Positions 19,101 to 27,897 are shown, numbered from the stretch's first letter. The stretch: DNA of 64,000 nt from Paenibacillus gallinarum (GCF_014836635.1 NZ_JACSQL010000001.1:372001-436000); one strand, 5' to 3'. The notes: generated by a model not told the origin, from the letters alone. Translations and numbers: made by a program.

Positions 19101-20592
19101 TATCCAGCTTGATCAGGAGACGAAGACGTATACCGGAGAAATCAGTATTGGAGATGGAGAGCCAACTGCAAATTCTGAGTTTAGACTGTTACTTGGCAGC
19201 TCTACAGGTACCGTCTATGTGGACAATGTCCGTCTAACAAAACGTGGAAATCCTATTTCCGTTAATGGCTACACACATATACCCGCAACGGAAGCCTGGT
19301 CCATGCAGGGCTTACAACTTGAGAATTCAGATGAAGGCGGCCAGCATATCAGTCATATGGAAGAAGGGGATCTACTCCAATACAAGATTGATGTAGCTGC
19401 TGACGACGTTTATGTATTATCTGCCCGAATGGCTAGTGCGAAAAATGATTCGAGTATCCGTTTCAGCATCAAGGACGAACAGGGCACTACGGTTGCACAG
19501 TCTGTGTACGCTCTTGGAGATACGGGTGGATGGCAGTCATACAATACAGTCTACTTTCGATCTGTTTCTTTAACGGCTGGCAAACATTATTATGTTGATT
19601 TTGAGGGTAAGGATTATAATACACGCTGGGTGGATATTTCGCAGAATAAGGTGAAAAATGGAGAATTTGCAGCATCCCAGGAGCATTGGGAGAAGATTCC
19701 TAATAATCTGATAACTTCTGATGCCGAAGGCGGAGGAGTACTGATTCAGTTACCCGGCACAAGTAATGATGAATGGTCAGATGTCTTGCTGCAGCAGCAA
19801 CAGATAAAACTTGATGAAGGAAAGACATACAGGCTCGCATTTGAGGCCTTTGCATCTACTCCGAGATCAGTGCAAGCGGTCGTCTCAAAAAGTGAAGGCG
19901 ATTATACAAAATATATGGAAGAAAAAATTGAGCTAACCGAAAGTAAGAAACAATATGCTTATACATTTACGATGAATGGTACTTCAGACCCCGCAGCTGT
20001 ACTAGCATTTGGGTTAGGTGATCCGTCATCTATCGGAAATCATACTGTATCCATCCATAATGTATCGTTAATTGAGGTAAATCCAAGTGCTGATCAGGGT
20101 GGACAGCCTATTAACGTCAACCTGATTTCAAACGGTGACTTTTCCAAAGGAACCGATGGTTGGTTTACTTATGTGAATGGGGATACCAAGGAGCTTCAGA
20201 TAAGTGCTGGTGATCAGAAGCTTCAAGCCCAAATTGGAACGGCTGGGCAGAACCCTTGGGATCGTCAGGTCATTAACGAAGGGTTTGGCATTCAGCGAGA
20301 TTTTAAATACAAACTTACCTTTAAAGCGAAAGCTGACAAGTCCAGAAAAATGAACGTAGGCATCGGATGGGTCGATACTGCATCCAACTATGAATGGCAT
20401 GGATTCTTTGGGGAAAAGGTGGATCTAACCACGGAGGAACAACTTTTCACCTTTACATTTAATGCGACAGAGGATAGCTATGCTAATACTAGAATTTCAT
20501 TTGATATGGGTAATATTTCGGGTGCAGAAGACGGCGATACAATCATCACGTTGTCCGATATCGGCTTGGTTAATATGGGGCCTGTGAAGTAG
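16144..20592 (+). CDS. cell-wall-anchored laminarinase (SLH x3, GH16, CBMs)
   Basis: Large exported endo-beta-1,3-glucanase of 1482 residues. Order: signal peptide (1 to about 25); three S-layer homology repeats (about 47-96, 106-155, 168-222; FKPNHEINRAEF, LSPKQPITRQEA, YPKSPITRAET) that bind pyruvylated cell-wall polysaccharide; a repetitive beta-strand region (about 235-380); a Ser/Pro linker; GH16 catalytic domain (about 431-685) with GEIDIMEL giving E550 nucleophile and E555 acid/base in the laminarinase spacing; then five carbohydrate-binding-like modules: CBM4_9-like at about 711-864, 880-1035, 1170-1314 and 1326-1482, and a CBM6-like module at about 1040-1165. ATG 16144 has GGAGG seven bases upstream. 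A long-hairpin terminator follows. Confidence 0.93.
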   Translation: MKKGLACIVTGCLTASLFFPTFSGAEGVDNQVKGDLQAKSLQASVPYKDLDSHWSQSAVLRMQDMALLQGYADGTFKPNHEINRAEFVMILDRVFGFTGGTESHSFADITAGDWYYDVLTRANGSGIIQGTDADHLSPKQPITRQEAAIMVDRAFQLSTGMEEESELLKFHDANDVSSYAKKALTYLTNNQIMKGYQGKLYPKSPITRAETAGLLAAMIADIKTSPGTYESSVEGNLIVRSSDITLKNTVVKGNLLLTEGIGDGSIVLQGVTVTGSVIVKGGGSHSIDISDSKLNRIVIDKSGEPVSVKIKEGSNVQEITVMQKASVELSSDSSVDSLTVLTKADQTQINSKGKINKLKVDAANVVVNGETVKPGFVTSIKGESTQPVPSQPGNSTTDSSTSNPSSPGGQTPSVPDSPSNEKPIPSTTIPDKDWKLVWNDEFNGSAIDDTKWTVQDTGLVYNNEMQYYSPNNTRIVKDEDRSVLQIEAKREEKSGQKFTSGKLISMGKGDFTYGKVVVRAKLPKEQGMWPAFWMMPTDEAHYGGWPASGEIDIMELIGGEESHNKIYSTLHYDSVKSDGSHGHDQGSVTLPDGESFADNYHDFQVEWLPGMIRFYVDGKLHHEVTNWQTKASGQPEYYTFPAPFDRPFYLILNLAVGGDWPGSPDHDFTSEAMNVDFVRVYSYDKLDEWPDVTTDPIEPEAQREPQEDGNQIYNNQFLDGTETNGVPQKWQFITNEGGSGNVKVVEYNEKENAVQVTIDKQGTENYSVQLTQMPIYVKKNKKYKIEFDAKASANRTISSKVTQFEKSWTNYSGDHSFAITTEWKTYDYTFDMRDGSDNNARFEFNLGLDNHTVMISNVRLSEVGEADPLTVERKPLPDGNYIFNGTFDQGKNRLGFWSSYIAENAVADVSVNNFLKFPIMERQLVVDVKHTNGEPEQVAVNQGDLKLEANTTYGFSFEAKADAPRSMDIDLISGEGHSIQIHQGQNIQLDQETKTYTGEISIGDGEPTANSEFRLLLGSSTGTVYVDNVRLTKRGNPISVNGYTHIPATEAWSMQGLQLENSDEGGQHISHMEEGDLLQYKIDVAADDVYVLSARMASAKNDSSIRFSIKDEQGTTVAQSVYALGDTGGWQSYNTVYFRSVSLTAGKHYYVDFEGKDYNTRWVDISQNKVKNGEFAASQEHWEKIPNNLITSDAEGGGVLIQLPGTSNDEWSDVLLQQQQIKLDEGKTYRLAFEAFASTPRSVQAVVSKSEGDYTKYMEEKIELTESKKQYAYTFTMNGTSDPAAVLAFGLGDPSSIGNHTVSIHNVSLIEVNPSADQGGQPINVNLISNGDFSKGTDGWFTYVNGDTKELQISAGDQKLQAQIGTAGQNPWDRQVINEGFGIQRDFKYKLTFKAKADKSRKMNVGIGWVDTASNYEWHGFFGEKVDLTTEEQLFTFTFNATEDSYANTRISFDMGNISGAEDGDTIITLSDIGLVNMGPVK

Positions 20593-20653
20593 ATTACTAA
20601 GCTTTGTGCAGGATATTAATCCGTATTTTAGCTGTAAACTTTAATTTGATGAG

Positions 20654-20721
20654 GCACCACCATAGTATGGAATGTTACAAGTTATTTTACTTGTGACTGG
20701 AGACTAAGGTGGTGTTTTTTC
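20654..20721 (+). terminator. long terminator after laminarinase gene
   Basis: Outer stem CACCACC-a-TAGT / ACTA-a-GGTGGTG encloses a second hairpin ACAAGT-tatttt-ACTTGT and is followed by six T. Rest of the 20593-20872 interval shows no gene. Confidence 0.8.
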
Positions 20722-20872
20722 TATAGGAAAACAAACGGAATTGAAACCATTGTGAATAACAACCTCACCCTTATGGAGTTCTGCTTTTTCCATTATTTTA
20801 CGAATAAACCGATTAATTCACTATATTATTCAGGTTTCATATATAATGGTATAGATTATACAAGGAGGAGAG

Positions 20873-21517
20873 GTGCAGTTCTTGGAACATCATTTGATCT
20901 ATGAAGAATCCTTTTGGGGACATGACGTTCGATTAAGACACATTACACAGGGTTCCAATACGCTCGTGGTTTTCTTTCCTGGGCAAAATTACTCTTGTGA
21001 ACTGCCTGTTCTGTACTACGCTGTTCAAAGCGCTACCTCTCAGGGCATGGATGCCCTGATCTTGGAGTACGGCTTTCAGAGTGCTCGTGTAGCACTGGAG
21101 AGAGAACAACGTTCCATCCTTGAAGAAGAAGTATTACAGATGATTAGACGCGGAAGTGAGGGGTATGAACAGCTCATTTTTGTGAGTAAAAGTCTAGGAA
21201 CCTTGCTTGCCGGATACACGGCTAAACATCTCACGAATCATTCTATCCACCACCTGTATCTAACACCGCTTGATAGTACACTCGCCTATATGCAACATTC
21301 GAAAGGTATGGTGATTTACGGGGCTAAGGATTCTTTATTTAGTGAAGAGAGCAGAGCCAAGCTCACTTCTTGTTCTGAACTGAAGGTCCATAAAGTGCTG
21401 GACGCAGGTCATGGTCTGGAAACATCAGATCCTAGAAAATCTGCTGAACTAATCTCACAGCTAGTAGAAGAATACATTCGTTTCTTTACGTCAATAGAAG
21501 AAATATATTCATCATAA
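20873..21517 (+). CDS. small alpha/beta hydrolase
   Basis: Predicted serine hydrolase of unknown substrate, 214 residues. Candidate triad: Ser in VSKSLGTLLAGY (a GxSxG-like elbow, first Gly replaced), Asp in IYGAKDSLF and His in LDAGHGLE. VFFPGQNYSCELPVLYY near residue 32 matches the oxyanion region. No signal peptide. Start is GTG 20873 or TTG 20882, three codons apart; an AAGGAGGAGAGG site lies immediately upstream and cannot decide between them. Confidence 0.72.
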   Translation: MQFLEHHLIYEESFWGHDVRLRHITQGSNTLVVFFPGQNYSCELPVLYYAVQSATSQGMDALILEYGFQSARVALEREQRSILEEEVLQMIRRGSEGYEQLIFVSKSLGTLLAGYTAKHLTNHSIHHLYLTPLDSTLAYMQHSKGMVIYGAKDSLFSEESRAKLTSCSELKVHKVLDAGHGLETSDPRKSAELISQLVEEYIRFFTSIEEIYSS

Positions 21518-21522
21518 AATAG

Positions 21523-21575
21523 AAAAAGAGAGTGAGCTAAGGGATTAACCCTTTCGCTGCACTCTCTTTTTTTTG
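21523..21575. terminator. bidirectional terminator
   Basis: AAAAAGAGAGTG pairs with CACTCTCTTTTT with a small inner hairpin (GGG/CCC); eight T follow. It lies between the hydrolase gene (+) and the binding-protein gene (-). Confidence 0.8.
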
Positions 21576-21578
21576 GAA

Positions 21579-23210
21579 TTAACGTGCTTGGTAACGTGCG
21601 TAAGCATCCTGATGTATCTTAGTTACTTCTTCGATACCCATTCCTTTAATCGTCTCAACAAAGGTTTCGTAACTTGTAAGAGGCTCATCACCTAAAATAA
21701 ATTTCGTAACCATTTCATCAACGTAGGTGTTAACCTGACCCATGATTTGGGCTTCTTTTCTTGCTTCATCTTCCGTTTTACGAAGGTTAGGAAGAGCCAT
21801 TGCATAGTCCGCTTGCATCCAAGCGCTATTTGCTTCTTTTTGCTGATCAAAAGTCATCAGTGCGTCAAGATAACGCGTATCTTGGTTCATTGGTCCATCC
21901 ATAATAGAAAGTGCATAACTAGCAAGTGCTTGGTCATAAGTCAGACCATCTGGGTTTTTAAGAATCGTATCTGTAAATTCGATAGCGTCACCATTACGGG
22001 TGTAACTTTCATTCTCAATACCGAAGTTAAAGAGATCATGTCCTTCCGGACTGTAATTATAATCCATCCACTGAACAATAGCTTTCAGTTTGTCTTTGTC
22101 CGCAGAAGTAGTGATGGCTTCACCATAACTTAATACTTTGGTATCAAAACGGAAAGTACTTCTCGATACACCATTCTGATCTTGCGCCCAAGGAGCGCCG
22201 ACAAGGTTAAAGTTTGGATCTTTTTCAGCCATCATATTAAGGTACTTCGCCATACCGCTAAATACACCGCCATAGTAAGAACCGGCTTGGTTATTCGTAA
22301 TTTTGTAATCAAAAGCTTTTCCATCATTGGTCATGACTTCTGGATCGATTAGACCTTCTTCATACCACTTTCTCATGGTTGTTAAGAATTCTTTGTAACC
22401 TGGTTGAATTGGACCATATTCAATCGTTTCTCCATTCAACTGGAAACCTGCAAGGACACCAAAGGCAGGTGCGAAATCATTCAATTTACTCATGTTACCT
22501 GGACCCCAGTTAGCCGTAAAAGGAAGTTCATCTTTTTTGCCGTTGCCATTAGGATCCTGTTCTCTGAATGCTTTCAATACAGTGTACCACTCGTCGATAT
22601 TTGTAGGTGCTTTCAGATTTAGCTTATCAAGCCAATCTTGACGCAGAATCATGCCTGTTGTTCCATTAAGCTTTACAGAATCTGTACGTAGATAAGGGAA
22701 CATAAAGATCGTACCATCATCGAGCGAAATTTGTTTACGAACTTCTTCATCTTCAGCAATGATTTTCTTTAGGTTTGGAGCATAAAGGTCGATATACTCA
22801 TTCAGTTTTATAATTCGTACATCCGCTAGCAGTTTCTCCGGTCCGCCTGATACATCAGCCCAGTTGTAATAAATAATGTCAGGAAGCTGGTTACCCGTAA
22901 CTAAAAGATTGAATTGATCTTTTTGTTGTCCGAGTGGAGGATGTGTGAAATTCACCTTAATCCCGGTGCGTTTTTCTTTTTCCTGATAAGCTTTTACATC
23001 GCTGAATCCATTGCCTGAAGCAATTTTCCCGTCATTTGCTCTCCAATAATTGATTGTCATTGCTTCATCTACAATCGGAAGAGAAATTTCGGTTATCGCT
23101 TGTTCGCCTTCAGCTGGCTTAGGGCCTTCCGCCTCTTTAGTTCCACTACATCCTGCAAGAAGCCCTGTTGTCATTACCAAACCAAGCATTATAGACATGA
23201 CCCTCTTCAT
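21579..23210 (-). CDS. extracellular solute-binding lipoprotein of second LplBC transporter
   Basis: Sugar-binding lipoprotein of the LplA/YtcQ class, 543 residues. Signal sequence with lipobox LLAGC, Glu/Pro linker, then the binding domain, with the calcium-loop-like DPNGNGKKDE segment shared with the first binding protein. ATG 23210 follows AAGGAGGG by seven bases; an in-frame upstream start at 23228 has no site. Last gene of a minus-strand operon (lplB-like, lplC-like, this gene). No glycosidase or two-component pair is next to it, so the substrate cannot be guessed. Confidence 0.87.
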   Translation of the reverse strand: MKRVMSIMLGLVMTTGLLAGCSGTKEAEGPKPAEGEQAITEISLPIVDEAMTINYWRANDGKIASGNGFSDVKAYQEKEKRTGIKVNFTHPPLGQQKDQFNLLVTGNQLPDIIYYNWADVSGGPEKLLADVRIIKLNEYIDLYAPNLKKIIAEDEEVRKQISLDDGTIFMFPYLRTDSVKLNGTTGMILRQDWLDKLNLKAPTNIDEWYTVLKAFREQDPNGNGKKDELPFTANWGPGNMSKLNDFAPAFGVLAGFQLNGETIEYGPIQPGYKEFLTTMRKWYEEGLIDPEVMTNDGKAFDYKITNNQAGSYYGGVFSGMAKYLNMMAEKDPNFNLVGAPWAQDQNGVSRSTFRFDTKVLSYGEAITTSADKDKLKAIVQWMDYNYSPEGHDLFNFGIENESYTRNGDAIEFTDTILKNPDGLTYDQALASYALSIMDGPMNQDTRYLDALMTFDQQKEANSAWMQADYAMALPNLRKTEDEARKEAQIMGQVNTYVDEMVTKFILGDEPLTSYETFVETIKGMGIEEVTKIHQDAYARYQAR

Positions 23211-23289
23211 ATAAACCCTCCTTAACAATCTATAGGATAAAGCTGTACTCGCACCACTTCACATTCAAAGATGATGCAAGTACTTTGCT

Positions 23290-24159
23290 CTATTCTTTAA
23301 TGGCTCCAATCAGTGCACCTTGAACAAAATAACGTTGGATAAAAGGATATATCATCAAAATCGGGAGTGTGGAAACAATGATGGTGGCGTACTTGATGTT
23401 TTCTCCGATCGCAAATCCGGTGTCATTAGCAGAACCCATCGCTTCGGTACTATTACTAAGTAAAATATCTCGAAGAATGATTTGAATCGGATATAGATCC
23501 TGAGATCTCAAGTACAAGAGAGGACCCATAAAATCGTTCCAATGATCAACAGCGTAATAGAGAGTCATTACGGCGATGATCGGTTTAGATAAAGGAACAA
23601 CGATCTGGAACAGAATTCGGAAGTCATGAGCCCCGTCGATTTTAGCTGACTCGATCAAGGGGAGTGGGATACTCATAAAATTCGTTCTCATGATGATAAA
23701 GTTAAAAGTACTGATGGCTGTAGGCAGAATCATGGCAAGTCTCGTATCTAGGAGACCCAAGTTCTGAATAAGTAAGAAAGTAGGGATCATACCGCCGCCA
23801 AAAAACATGGTGAAGGTAATCAATTTCATGAAGAAGCTGCGTCCGTATAAATCAGGTCTTGAAAGAGCATACGCAGCGAGTGTCGTCATCAACAGGTTAA
23901 GTGCGGTTCCGACAATAACATAAAACAAAGTGTTCATATAACCACTGTAGATCTTTGGATTCTGAAATACTTTCGTATAAGCTTCTATGGAAAATCCTTC
24001 TGGGAGCAGCATGAGCGATCGGCTTGCCAAGAGCTGCTGCGGATCAGATATAGAAGAGTTAAATATGTAGAGCATAGGATAAGCACAAAGTAACATCACG
24101 AGAAGCAACAGAAAAATATTGATAACGTCAAATACATTTTCGCCAAAGGATTTTTTCAT
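23290..24159 (-). CDS. LplC-type sugar ABC transporter permease
   Basis: Membrane permease, 289 residues and about six helices, with EAA loop around IESAKIDGAHDFRILFQIVVPLS and the family C-terminus GALIGAIKE. Partner of the LplB-type permease whose stop codon is 15 nt upstream. AGAGAGGTGA provides the ribosome binding site. Part of the cre-controlled minus-strand operon. Confidence 0.9.
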   Translation of the reverse strand: MKKSFGENVFDVINIFLLLLVMLLCAYPMLYIFNSSISDPQQLLASRSLMLLPEGFSIEAYTKVFQNPKIYSGYMNTLFYVIVGTALNLLMTTLAAYALSRPDLYGRSFFMKLITFTMFFGGGMIPTFLLIQNLGLLDTRLAMILPTAISTFNFIIMRTNFMSIPLPLIESAKIDGAHDFRILFQIVVPLSKPIIAVMTLYYAVDHWNDFMGPLLYLRSQDLYPIQIILRDILLSNSTEAMGSANDTGFAIGENIKYATIIVSTLPILMIYPFIQRYFVQGALIGAIKE

Positions 24160-24174
24160 GTTTGGTTCACCTCT

Positions 24175-25137
24175 CTACCACAGACTGGTTTCATTTGCTT
24201 TTCTGCTAATGTAATTGGCACCAAGCAGTAAGGCGAAATTAATGACGGAGTTGAACAAACCAATTGCGGTGGAGTATGCCTGATCGCCAAGAAGCATCCC
24301 TTGCCTATATACAAAAGTAGAAATAACATCTGATGTTTCATACGTTGCAGCGGTTTGCATAAGTAAGATCTTCTGGAAATCTGCGTTCATAATGCTGCCC
24401 ATTCGCAAAATAAGTAGAATAATGACAGTTGGCATGATACCCGGCAGTGTAATATGTAATAATTGGTTCCATCTGCCTGCGCCGTCCATTCTTGCAGCTT
24501 CATATTGCTCTGAGTTAATACCGGCAAGTGCTGCGAGGAATAGAATGGAGGCCCATCCTGCACCCTGCCACACATTAGAGAGAATATACATAGGACGAAA
24601 CATGTCTTTATCGGTAAAAAACATCATCGCCTCAAGACCGAAGAAGCTTCGGATTATATTAAATAGTCCTCCATCTAACGATGAAAAAGTTTTCAACATA
24701 CCTACAACAACGACTACCGAAATAAAGTGAGGCAGGTAGCTGACCGTTTGTACGGCGCTTTTAAAATATCGGTTTCGCACTTCATTTAGCAGGAGCGCAA
24801 GAATGATCGGTGCGGGAAACCCGATAACGAGACTAAGTAAGCTAAGGATTAAGGTGTTGCTCATCAGTCTCCAGAAGTTATAGCTTTCAAAGAACATGGT
24901 GAAGTTCTCAAAACCAATCCAGTTTCCGCCCATAATTCCTTTAGCCGGGCTGTAACCGCTCTGGAATGATAGAAGGATCCCATACATGGGTCCATAACAA
25001 AAAATAAAGTAATAAGCTAAAACGGGAACAAGCATTAAATAAATGAACTTATTGCGGCGCCATTCTCTCTTGAAAAAATGCATGGCTCCTTTACTTTGAA
25101 CCGTCTGTTTCACAGCCAAGGGATTATTCATTCCCAT
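24175..25137 (-). CDS. LplB-type sugar ABC transporter permease
   Basis: First gene of the second sugar-transport operon, 320 residues, about six helices. EAA loop YEAARMDGAGRWNQLLHITLPGIMP; the N-terminal FKREWRRNKFIYLMLVPVLAYYFIFCYGPMYG matches LplB in composition and position. GGGGGAGG ten bases upstream sets ATG 25137. Transcribed from a TTGACA/TAGTAT promoter at 25225-25254 with a cre site between the boxes. Confidence 0.9.
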   Translation of the reverse strand: MGMNNPLAVKQTVQSKGAMHFFKREWRRNKFIYLMLVPVLAYYFIFCYGPMYGILLSFQSGYSPAKGIMGGNWIGFENFTMFFESYNFWRLMSNTLILSLLSLVIGFPAPIILALLLNEVRNRYFKSAVQTVSYLPHFISVVVVVGMLKTFSSLDGGLFNIIRSFFGLEAMMFFTDKDMFRPMYILSNVWQGAGWASILFLAALAGINSEQYEAARMDGAGRWNQLLHITLPGIMPTVIILLILRMGSIMNADFQKILLMQTAATYETSDVISTFVYRQGMLLGDQAYSTAIGLFNSVINFALLLGANYISRKANETSLW

Positions 25138-25224
25138 GGTTCTGATTCCTCCCCCTCAGGTACATATAATGAATCGGAAATAAACACTATCAAAATATCT
25201 GTGAACATCTGTGTTGTAAACAAA

Positions 25225-25254
25225 ATACTACCGAATAAGCGCTTTCATTGTCAA
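25225..25254 (-). promoter_or_regulatory. sigma-A promoter with cre site in the spacer
   Basis: On the minus strand TTGACA (25249-25254) and TAGTAT (25225-25230) are separated by 18 bases. The spacer holds TGAAAGCGCTTATT (25234-25247), matching 12 of 14 positions of the CcpA consensus. CcpA bound here would block RNA polymerase, implying catabolite repression of the second sugar transporter. Confidence 0.75.
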
Positions 25255-25458
25255 TATTTATTTTTAATGTATATTATTTGATTTGGATTGTTGTTTATTT
25301 AAATTAATTCATTAGTGATAGAGAATCTTTAATAAATAGTCTTTTATAGGCTTATTTCTTAACATTATAAGGATTAATTTGTAATAATGGTCGTAAAAAA
25401 AGATATATTCAACATAAAAATAGAGACAAATAAAATGTCTGAAATAAAGAAAAACAAA

Positions 25459-25500
25459 CAAAAAAGAGTGGGGTTTCGTCATTAGACGAATTTCCACTCT
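25459..25500 (-). terminator. intrinsic terminator after patB-like gene
   Basis: AGAGTGG / CCACTCT outer stem with an inner TTCGTC / GACGAA stem; reads into a T-run on the minus strand (A-run at 25459-25465). Confidence 0.8.
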
Positions 25501-25525
25501 CCATTTTTGATTAAATATGGATCTT

Positions 25526-26722
25526 TTATCGAGATTGTAAAGCATCTTTTAGTTTATTCATGGCTTGTTCCAGCAAACGTCTGGAACAGGCTACATTCAT
25601 GCGCATAAATCCTTCTCCGTGTTCGCCAAAGTCAGTGCCGCTGCTGAAGACGAGACCGGCTTTATGAAGCAGAAATTCATAGAGTTCTTTATGAGGTATT
25701 TCCAAATTGCGAAAATCAATCCATAGTAAATAGGTTGAGTCGGGCAATTTTACTCTTAATTCTGGTAGATGCGTATGAATGAATTCAGTTACATATACCA
25801 TATTTTCATGAATATAATCTAGTGTCTCCGAAAGCCAAGGTTCTCCTTCACGGTATGCTGCTTCCGTCGCTGCAATACCGAAAATATTCATAGAAGAGAG
25901 CGCATTTTTTTCAATGATCTTTTTAAACTTATCGCGCAGTTCTTCATCAGCTATTACGACATTTGACGTATGCAAGCCTGCGATATTGAAAGTTTTGCTT
26001 GCTGCGGTACAGATGATAGAATGCATTTTAGCTTCTTCAGATATCATAGCGTAAGGCGTATGAAGACCTTCTGTGAATACGAGATCTGCGTGGATCTCAT
26101 CGGAGACGACGATCAGATTATGTTTAACGGCAATCTCCATTACGGATAGTAGTTCTTCTTTGGTCCATACACGTCCAATCGGGTTATGAGGGCTGCATAA
26201 TACGAGCAGTTTAGCTTTTTCATGTTTTGCAATTTGTTCCAAATGAGCTAGATCCATTTTATAATCGAGCCCATCATGAAGGAGGGGGTTTAAGACCAGT
26301 TCCCGTCCATGATTAGATGCTAACTTGTGAAAAGGTCCGTAAACAGGAGGCTGTATGATAATATGATCTCCAGGCTCAGTATAGGCTTCTACTGCCATAT
26401 TAAGGGCAGGGACGATACCCGGTGTATATACAAGCCACTCTGGGCTCACGTTCCAACCATGACGTTTTTGCATCCAGTCTGTAATGGATCGCTGAAAAGA
26501 GGCATTTGGCGTAGCATAGCCGAGTATTCCATGATCTGCTATTTCACGTACCGCTCGCAGAACCGGCTCCGGTGCAGTAAAGTCCATGTCTGCAACCCAT
26601 AGCGGTATAGCGTCTTTTACCCCAAAGAGCGACTCTATTCCATCCCATTTCACAGAACTTGTCTCTTTGCGGTTAATCATGCGATGAAGCGGATGATCAT
26701 GATTTGTAGTATTTTTATCCAT
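25526..26722 (-). CDS. patB: PatB/MalY-type PLP-dependent C-S lyase / aminotransferase
   Basis: Fold-type I PLP enzyme of the MalY/PatB family; members cleave cystathionine or other cysteine S-conjugates. 398 residues. The PLP lysine lies in TAASKTFNIAGLHTSN near residue 235, with upstream SPHNPIGRVWT and SDEIHADL binding the cofactor, and WVADMDFTAPEPV near the N-terminus being diagnostic of this subfamily. GGAGG 11 bases upstream of the start. Own terminator downstream, no partner genes. The family is secure, the physiological reaction is not. Confidence 0.88.
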   Translation of the reverse strand: MDKNTTNHDHPLHRMINRKETSSVKWDGIESLFGVKDAIPLWVADMDFTAPEPVLRAVREIADHGILGYATPNASFQRSITDWMQKRHGWNVSPEWLVYTPGIVPALNMAVEAYTEPGDHIIIQPPVYGPFHKLASNHGRELVLNPLLHDGLDYKMDLAHLEQIAKHEKAKLLVLCSPHNPIGRVWTKEELLSVMEIAVKHNLIVVSDEIHADLVFTEGLHTPYAMISEEAKMHSIICTAASKTFNIAGLHTSNVVIADEELRDKFKKIIEKNALSSMNIFGIAATEAAYREGEPWLSETLDYIHENMVYVTEFIHTHLPELRVKLPDSTYLLWIDFRNLEIPHKELYEFLLHKAGLVFSSGTDFGEHGEGFMRMNVACSRRLLEQAMNKLKDALQSR

Positions 26723-26820
26723 TAATTAGTTTCCTCCAGCACAATATATAGCATATCAATCCATAATTATTATCTAATAAAGTAGGTTTGAACGCAATGA
26801 GACAGGAGTGGAGCATCTAA

Positions 26821-27897
26821 ATGGAACAACAAACGATTGTTTTTACTGGAGGGGGATCTGCCGGACATGTGACGGTGAATTTGGCACTGATTCCTTATTT
26901 TCTGAAAAAGGGTGAAAAGGTACATTATATAGGTTCTAGAGACGGCATTGAAAAAGAACTTGTTCAGTCTCTAGAAGAGGTGAGTTATAGAGCAATCGCG
27001 ACGGGGAAACTGCGCCGGTACCTTAGTGTTAAGAATTTGAAAGATCCTTTTAGAGTGCTAAAAGGGGTAGGTGAAGCTTACCGGTACCTTGGGGATGCGA
27101 AACCCTCTATTGTATTTTCGAAAGGCGGGTTTGTATCTGTTCCTGTTGTCCTGGCTGCATGGATGCGCAAAATCCCCGTTGTTCTTCATGAATCGGATCT
27201 TACCCCAGGTCTCGCTAACCGAATTGCCCTTCCTTTTGCTACTCAGGTATGTACGACCTTTGAAGAAGCTGCTGAGCATCTAAAAGGAAATAAGGCAGTT
27301 CATGTAGGGGCTGTTGTTAGAGAAGAATTGCGGCAAGGCGACAAGGAACGGGCCAGAAGGTGGCTTGGGTTTGAAAAAGAGAAGCCGGTACTGTTATTTA
27401 TGGGTGGCAGCCTTGGTGCGAAGAAGATGAATGATACTTTGCGGGCTATAGTGACCGAGCTTACTGGGAAATATCAGATTGTCCATCTCTGCGGGAAAGG
27501 TCAAGTGAATCTAGAGGTGGATTCGGTAAAAGGCTACAAGGCTTTTGAATATCTTCAGGATGAGCTCCCTGATGTACTTGCGTTAGCGGATATGGTGATT
27601 TCAAGGGCAGGTTCGAATGCAATATTTGAATTTTTAACCTTACAAAAACCGATGCTGCTGATCCCATTATCTGAAAAAGTGAGCCGTGGAGATCAACTTT
27701 TGAATGCCAAAGCCTTTGAAAAATCAGGATATGCTCAAATTTTATGGGAAGAACATCTTTCTGAAGATACCTTGCTGGAATCTATTCGTTTGCTGGATGA
27801 GAATAAAGAAAAGATAAGAGCGAAGATGCTGGATTATAATCGACAAGACGCGATATCAGAAATCATCAAAATCATTGAAAATTCACGTTTGAAATAA
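26821..27897 (+). CDS. murG: MurG-like undecaprenyl-PP-MurNAc-pentapeptide GlcNAc transferase
   Basis: GT28 glycosyltransferase that would form lipid II by adding GlcNAc to lipid I on the inner membrane face. 358 residues. TGGGSAGHVTVNLALIP is the N-terminal G-loop, FSKGGFVSVPVVLAA and HESDLTPGLANR are conserved acceptor-side motifs, and MGGSLGAKKMND plus SRAGSNAIFEF form the UDP-sugar site. It stands alone and not in a dcw cluster, so it may be the single murG or a second copy; the window cannot tell. Confidence 0.86.
   Translation: MEQQTIVFTGGGSAGHVTVNLALIPYFLKKGEKVHYIGSRDGIEKELVQSLEEVSYRAIATGKLRRYLSVKNLKDPFRVLKGVGEAYRYLGDAKPSIVFSKGGFVSVPVVLAAWMRKIPVVLHESDLTPGLANRIALPFATQVCTTFEEAAEHLKGNKAVHVGAVVREELRQGDKERARRWLGFEKEKPVLLFMGGSLGAKKMNDTLRAIVTELTGKYQIVHLCGKGQVNLEVDSVKGYKAFEYLQDELPDVLALADMVISRAGSNAIFEFLTLQKPMLLIPLSEKVSRGDQLLNAKAFEKSGYAQILWEEHLSEDTLLESIRLLDENKEKIRAKMLDYNRQDAISEIIKIIENSRLK

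Larger units (their letters stand above)
25138..25525. other. intergenic region between second transporter operon and patB-like gene
   Basis: Contains the transporter promoter with internal cre (25225-25254) and, at the far side, the patB-like gene's terminator. The AT-rich stretch 25260-25455 shows no gene with a ribosome binding site. Confidence 0.55.

Noticed and set aside
26821..27897. horizontal transfer of the isolated murG-like gene
   Set aside because: Base composition and ribosome binding site look like the neighbours, and isolated murG copies occur in related Firmicutes.
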